Shown piece by piece: positions 42,560-64,000 of a stretch of 64,000 nt of DNA. A program made the position numbers and the translations under genes. Position 1 is the stretch's first letter, and the number at the start of each line of letters is the position of its first letter. A model generated the notes under the pieces. It did not search any database, had not been told where the DNA came from, and saw nothing but the letters and a program-made list of their open reading frames with translations. This stretch comes from Amoebidium appalachense (lineage: Eukaryota; Ichthyosporea): positions 7,564,001 to 7,628,000 of the forward strand of contig CAVNZM010000001.1 in NCBI GenBank assembly GCA_963693365.1, in the 5' to 3' direction.

Positions 42560-42935
42560 GCCACGTGTTTTTCACAAAAAAATCATGTGAGTGTGATACT
42601 TGAAAGTGCTACCGTACACAAGATTCAGATTCGCGAAAGTTCAAGTGATGTGACAACAACTTGTCAGAGTCGAAACTCACAAAAAAATGAAGTGAGTGTG
42701 ATACTTGAAAGTGCTACCGTACACAAGATTCAGATTCGCGAAAGTTCAAGTGATGTGATCAACAACTTGTCAGAGTCGAAACTCACAAAAAAATGAACTG
42801 AGTGTGATACTTGAAAGTGCTACCGTACACAAATTCAGATTCGCGAAAGTTCAAGTGATGTGATCAACAACTTGTCAGAGTCGAAACTCACAAAAAAATG
42901 AACTAAGTGTGATACTTGAAAGTGCTACCGTACAC
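42560..42935 (-). repeat. 106-bp monomer array, minus-strand copy upstream of inverted ORF1
   Basis: Monomers with 'cagagtcgaaactcac' begin at 42665, 42771 and 42875 (spacing 106 and 104), plus a partial unit next to the poly-A of the neighbouring element. They are the reverse complement of the array at 39261-39600. Confidence 0.85.
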
Positions 42936-42938
42936 AAT

Positions 42939-44470
42939 TTTTTTTTTTTTTTCTTTTGACTGGATTTATTCGACGGAAAGATATGACAAGTATGCACGGC
43001 ATACTGAGAAGACAATAAAAAAACTTCACGAGTTATCCAGTAACAAGTGCATACTGAGATACCTGAACACTGTGTGAAAATCATATAAATACTCAATGTG
43101 ACGACCAACAGAATTCAACAAAAAGTCTAAAGTGTTCACATTGCCAGCTAGTGTAGCAGATACCCGGAGGGAAAGAGGTAAAACGCGACATAAAAATTCA
43201 CACCTATCAACATGCTTGCGATTAAAAAGGTCAGCACAAAAGTGGCACCAGCGGCGACGAAAACAAGAATTACAGCGCCACTGCACAACTTCCCAGGCAA
43301 TATCAACATCAGAGCACCATACAGACTTATCTACTAGGGTGGTATCCAAACGTACAGCAGGAGAAATGTATCCTGCCAAAGCTCCCAAAAAGCGATAATG
43401 ATCAGTACGGTGTTGCCTAAGGAACATAACACATGCCGACTGAGTTTTACCTTTGATTTCTCTATCAGAACGAGAAAGAAACTTATACTGCGTATGGTAA
43501 TAACGCGAAAAGGCAGAAAAAACAGGAAGAGAAAAGAAAGAGGGAGTGAGATAGCGAGAGGAAGAATCAGGTGGAAAGAGGGTAGGCTGAGGACATTCAG
43601 AAGTAGCGTTGGTGAATCGGGGGGAAGAGGAATGGAGGGAGGGGGGGGAAAGAAAGCATAAAGAGGGTGACCATCAGGTAGCCTAACTAAATGAAAACAA
43701 AAACGAAGAGACAATTCCTCCATACGACAAACAGCAGACGATAAACCAAACATACTGATTAAGGGAGGCACAAACCGAGTACGAAACAAAGTGCGTAGCG
43801 CAGTACCCTGAAAATCGTCGAACTCGTTCAGCGCCATTGCCGCCTCGCGAGGTGGGGCGCAGGCCAATAGCGGAAGTCCATATTCGAAAGTCGGCCGTAA
43901 AAAAGTTTTATAGTAGAGAAGAAGGTTCGCAGGATGGATCACAGACTCCTGTTGAAACATATTTGACACGATGTGAAGCTTACCCTTCGCACGAGCGATC
44001 CGTGCTGTGAGGAGCTTGCGGAAATCAATACCCCGTGCAGTAAAAGGAATACCCAAATAGTCATAGGTGCTCTGAACAGGAATAGGAAGGCCGGCCAATC
44101 GAAAGGAAGCGTTCTTCGAAAAAGTAGCACACTTTGCAATTCCGACTGTCATGAAATTCTCGGTGCACCATTGATCCACCTGACGAAGCATCTGGTGCAT
44201 GACATCTTCGGTTAAGGAACAAAGAACAAGATCGTCCGCAAAAAGGAGACCCGGTACACGACGGGTATGTAGTTGGCCAAAGGGTTCGAGGGCGCAGGCT
44301 AAATCGTCAATGAAAACGTCAAACAACAACGGACTCAGGAGGGACCCCTGCAGAAGACCCCGGGAACGGGAAAAACCGGGTGTTAATGTTCCATTGACCG
44401 CCGCGCGTCCGCGAGTGGTATCGAACAACGCTTGCAGAAGACGGCCAAATTCAGATTCGCGAAAGTTCAA
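42939..44470 (-). pseudogene. LINE reverse transcriptase C-terminal part, Cys/His module and poly-A
   Basis: Reading leftwards from 44470, the frame contains RT motif 'LLQGSLLSPLLFDVFIDDL' and the catalytic-box variant 'LLFADDLVL' (F in place of the usual Y). Thumb-like sequence follows. A frameshift near 43400-43430 separates it from the C-terminal 'CNSCFRRRWCHFCADLF' with a later H-x3-C, a zinc-binding-like module, and 'LDFLLNSVGRHIEYL'. The stop is near 43026 and a T run at 42939-42954 is the poly-A. The N-terminal RT, endonuclease and ORF1 are missing: monomer sequence joins RT directly at about 44455. Confidence 0.85.
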
Positions 44471-44715
44471 GTGATGTGATCAACAACTTGTCAGAGTCGA
44501 AACTCACAAAAAAATGAAATGAGTGTGATACTTGAAATTGCTACCGTACACAAGATTCAGATTCGCGAAAGTTCAAGTGATGTGATCAACAACTTGTCAG
44601 AGTCGAAACTCACAAAAAAATGAAATGAGTGTGATACTTGAAATTGCTACCGTACACAAGATTCAGATTCGCGAAAGTTCAAGTGATGTGATCAACAACT
44701 TGTCTGAGTCGAAAC
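44456..44715 (-). repeat. 106-bp monomer array, third copy, fused to RT
   Basis: Units start at 44492, 44598 and 44704 with exact 106-nt spacing. The innermost is broken within 'cagattcgcgaaagttc', where the RT sequence begins, so an internal deletion removed everything between. Confidence 0.85.
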
Positions 44716-44724
44716 TCAGAAATA

Positions 44725-45088
44725 TCATACTTTTTGCAATTCAACAGAAAGTCTAGCCCCAGGGTAGTGATATTGGGAGAGCGGGTAAATGCCTGCAGCC
44801 GAACAGAAACTGGAACAATCTGGATTAACATGCTACATCGGTCTAAATGCTTTCTATCGAATCTAGTATCACAGAAGTGACAGCTACTGCCGCCCAAGCA
44901 ACATTGAGCTTGGGCAGGGAAATACAATAATCAGACAGAGACGTAGGTTTCCTAATATGGAAAGGAATGCTACTTGCTAGCGGCAAGAACCATACAGGGA
45001 GCGCCTAATTTGCTTTTCCTCAGGGTCTAAAGTGATAAAGTGATAAAATGTGCGATACTCATCCACTATCTGCAGATCGAAATATACC
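44725..45088 (-). pseudogene. Outer LINE remnant: C-terminal ORF2 with Cys/His module
   Basis: Minus-strand pieces read 'DEYRTFYHFITLDPEEKQI' (about 45070-45000) and, after stop codons, 'CCLGGSSCHFCDTRFDRKHL', which matches the Cys/His module of the RT copy at 43150-43260, then 'VPVSVRLQAF' and 'LDFLLN'. Several stops show it is dead. It breaks off at the monomer array and resumes at 39260. Confidence 0.7.
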
Positions 45089-45097
45089 GCGGAAGAC
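45089..45097. repeat. Right direct repeat (putative target-site duplication)
   Basis: This is the second copy of 'gcggaagac' and marks the 5' side of the outer minus-strand retroelement. It is followed by apparently unique genomic sequence. Confidence 0.65.
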
Positions 45098-45961
45098 TGA
45101 CATAGACTGACATTCCTTTCGTGCTTTCGCTTTGGCTCACTAAAACGAAGATATCAACTGAAATTAGTTGGTGTTAGCACTTACAAAGGCTCTTCAGTAA
45201 ATACTATATATGTTTGGGTGAGATAGTGTGTATATATGTGTGCACTTATGAGTCAAACATAGGGCGTTTATAAGAGTTTTCATGGAGTCAAACTTAACGG
45301 GAAGCTTTGACATAAACTGCTAAACCTAGCTTGTTTACCTGTAAACAACCCACTAGTGACAAGAAATGTCAGTTAATGTCCCTCTTTTAATAGCATTCAA
45401 TTGGGGAGTGTCATTCTGCGTTTGGGTTTCCGGGGATACTTTTGCTGCCCGGGCAGTTGCATAGACTGGCTGATGCTTCCAAATCTATGGACTGGAGGGG
45501 TCCGGAACTTAAATAAACAGGTGGGCTAAGTAACCGTGTGTGAGCCTGTGTGGGTGACTGTGTGTCTGTCTGTGTGTGTTTTGTTGCCCCGACTTGTATG
45601 GAAATGCCGCATGATCAACTCCGTTTAAGTGTAAGTATTTGCTTAGGTGGCTTTGTGGCGTGAGCATACACGTGTTCAAGTGTCTGCGTGCTTACCCCTA
45701 CTTGCTTCTTCTCGGCTAGGAGTCGAGCAATGCACTTGTGCATGCTCAAGCAACATCGCATTGAACTGTGTATGATACGTGTTCCAGTATGTATGTGTCA
45801 CACACGCATCGCGCACATGTGCAGTGTTTGTGTGTGCATGTGTGTGTGCGTGTGCATGTGTGTGTGCGCGCGGATGTGTGTGTGTGTCTGTGTGTGTGGT
45901 ATGTGTGCGCGGGAGTTGTGTTTGTGAAGGTGAGCGCATGTCTGTCTCTCTGTGCGTGCGC

Positions 45962-46031
<70 letters not shown>

Positions 46032-46403
46032 CCTGGACCAGATACCCTTCCCCCTGATGCTTGCATCCCCCTCACTCGCCATTTCCCTTCTCTGGGAACC
46101 CCCCTCTCCCTTGCCCCCCCCTCCCCCCTCCCCCTCCCCCCCCCCCCCTTATTCCCCCCCTCCCCCCCCCCTCCCCTCCGCTGCCGCCTGTCCCCTACCC
46201 CTTTGCCGTCACGCTTTAGGGCAGTGTGTTGTGACGTGTTTGCATGCAACTCTCGGCTTGCATTCCATGCCAGCATGCTTGTCTTACCTGACACTGCTCA
46301 ACTGACTGACTAACAAGAGCGTCCGCCAGTGATAATCCGCCTGTCTATGGGACAAACGTAGACCACCACTGCATAGATCAGAAGGTTAAAGCCAACCAGC
46401 GCC
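45098..46403. other. 5' flank of the PITPNM-type gene
   Basis: Unique sequence, then a TG-rich stretch (45540-46030) and a C-rich block (46100-46180). The promoter and 5' UTR of the gene starting at 46404 should lie here, but I see no clear core element. Confidence 0.5.
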
Positions 46404-63278
<16,875 letters not shown>

Positions 63279-63510
63279 GTGGGTTTTTTTTTTTTTTTTT
63301 TTTTTTTTTGAAGATCTGAAATTTCTGTATTTTTGCACATCCGAAATATCTCCTTTTCTGAAATTTCTGTATTTCTGCATCACGCAACACGTTCCTTTTC
63401 CAATCGTTCTCTGAATCCAATTTTCCCGCTTACCCTGATTCCCATCCGCCCATCCTCTCTCCTTCTCCCCCCCCCCCCCCCCTCCCTCCCTCCCCCCCTT
63501 TCTTCCCTGC

Positions 63511-63551
<41 letters not shown>

Positions 63552-63919
63552 TCGTATATACGCGGGCTAAGGGGTCGAAACTCAGACGCAATTGATGACT
63601 TGGGCCCTCCCTGAGGATGGGCTCTGCTTATGACGCATACTGTGCGCATGGCTGATGCTGCATACTTGAATGTTTGCCTTTGCATGTGTCCTGCATCATG
63701 CTTCTCATCGTCTATGCGTACTTCGTACTGTGTTCCGCATTCAAACCCCCCCCCCCCCCCCACCCCCCACCCACCCAACCCACCCCATCCCCCCCACATG
63801 TCACACACCATATACACAAACACACAGGCACATGCACATAAGTGCACATGCCCTAATGCGGGGTGTTCATGCATCCGTGCACACACGGCCATATCATCAA
63901 CCCTATTCATTCGCCCACA

Positions 63920-64000
<81 letters not shown>
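63279..64000. other. Intron sequence at the right edge of the window
   Basis: Follows the GT donor at 63279 of the PITPNM-type gene. It holds a T run, two C tracts, one SINE-like copy and a terminal (CA)n. No further exon is seen before the window ends. Confidence 0.6.
63551..63745 (+). mobile_element. SINE-like repeat copy near the right window edge
   Basis: It contains 'ggtcgaaactc' at 63573-63583, 'cctgaggatgggctctgctt', 'gcgtacttcgtactgtg' and the 3' end 'cgcattcaaacccccc', as in the copy at 8957-9131. It follows a long C tract on its left and ends in another. Confidence 0.6.

Larger units (their letters stand above)
39049..45088 (-). mobile_element. Nested non-LTR retrotransposon cluster
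   Basis: The outer element is a 5'-truncated minus-strand LINE remnant. Its coding 3' part lies at 45088-44725 and its last part plus poly-A at 39260-39049. Between them sits a composite of at least three fragments: a plus-strand 5' end (39261-40803), a minus-strand 5' end reaching into the endonuclease (42935-40804), and a minus-strand internally deleted copy with monomers, RT and poly-A (44715-42939). The two outer halves rejoin in frame when the insert is removed ('LDFLLNCKKYD' then 'VDPVVELILAAF'), which supports nesting. Confidence 0.8.

Noticed and set aside
39261-42935. Twin-priming inversion as the origin of the inverted LINE arms
   Set aside because: Twin priming gives an inverted 5' part joined to a 3' part with little overlap; here both arms repeat the same 1.55 kb.

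Overview
This is a stretch of nuclear DNA from a eukaryote with intron-dense genes, most likely a protist or alga; I cannot name the lineage. Four spliced genes were reconstructed by hand. Their exon borders are almost all GT..AG and the reading phase stays consistent across nearly every junction. Roughly 90% of the window is non-coding and unusually rich in C or G homopolymers (often 20-50 nt), (CA)n/(TG)n and (CT)n. Most long ORFs (Pro-, His/Thr-, Cys/Val- or Gly-rich) are translations of these simple repeats.

Layout. (1) 543-18651, + strand: the 3' part of TRAPPC11 (foie-gras and gryzun regions), 26 exons; the 5' end lies outside the window. (2) 20744-24786, - strand: a complete five-exon gene for a 372-residue extended short-chain dehydrogenase/reductase of the epimerase/3-beta-HSD type, convergent with TRAPPC11. 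(3) 27338-36531, + strand: a 13-exon gene for a multi-span membrane protein that looks bestrophin-like. (4) 39049-45088: a nested cluster of non-LTR retrotransposon remnants. It has a coiled-coil ORF1, an AP-endonuclease fragment, a reverse-transcriptase fragment, Cys/His C-terminal modules, 106-bp 5' monomers, a large inverted duplication, and a 9-bp direct repeat around the whole cluster. (5) 46404-63278 and beyond, + strand: a PITPNM/RdgB-type class II phosphatidylinositol transfer protein (PITP domain, FFAT-like motif, DDHD domain), 21 exons; the 3' end lies outside the window.

The four host genes form no obvious pathway, although TRAPPC11 (ER-Golgi tethering) and the PITPNM-type protein (ER-membrane contact lipid transfer) both belong to the early secretory/lipid-trafficking system. 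The most unusual signal is the intron architecture. In the sense direction, about half the introns run into a long C tract within some 25 nt of the 5' splice site, and many end in (CA)n fused to the 3' splice site; the minus-strand gene shows the C tract too. A dispersed short repeat with a B-box-like core and a C-rich tail occurs in these introns and may explain part of the pattern.
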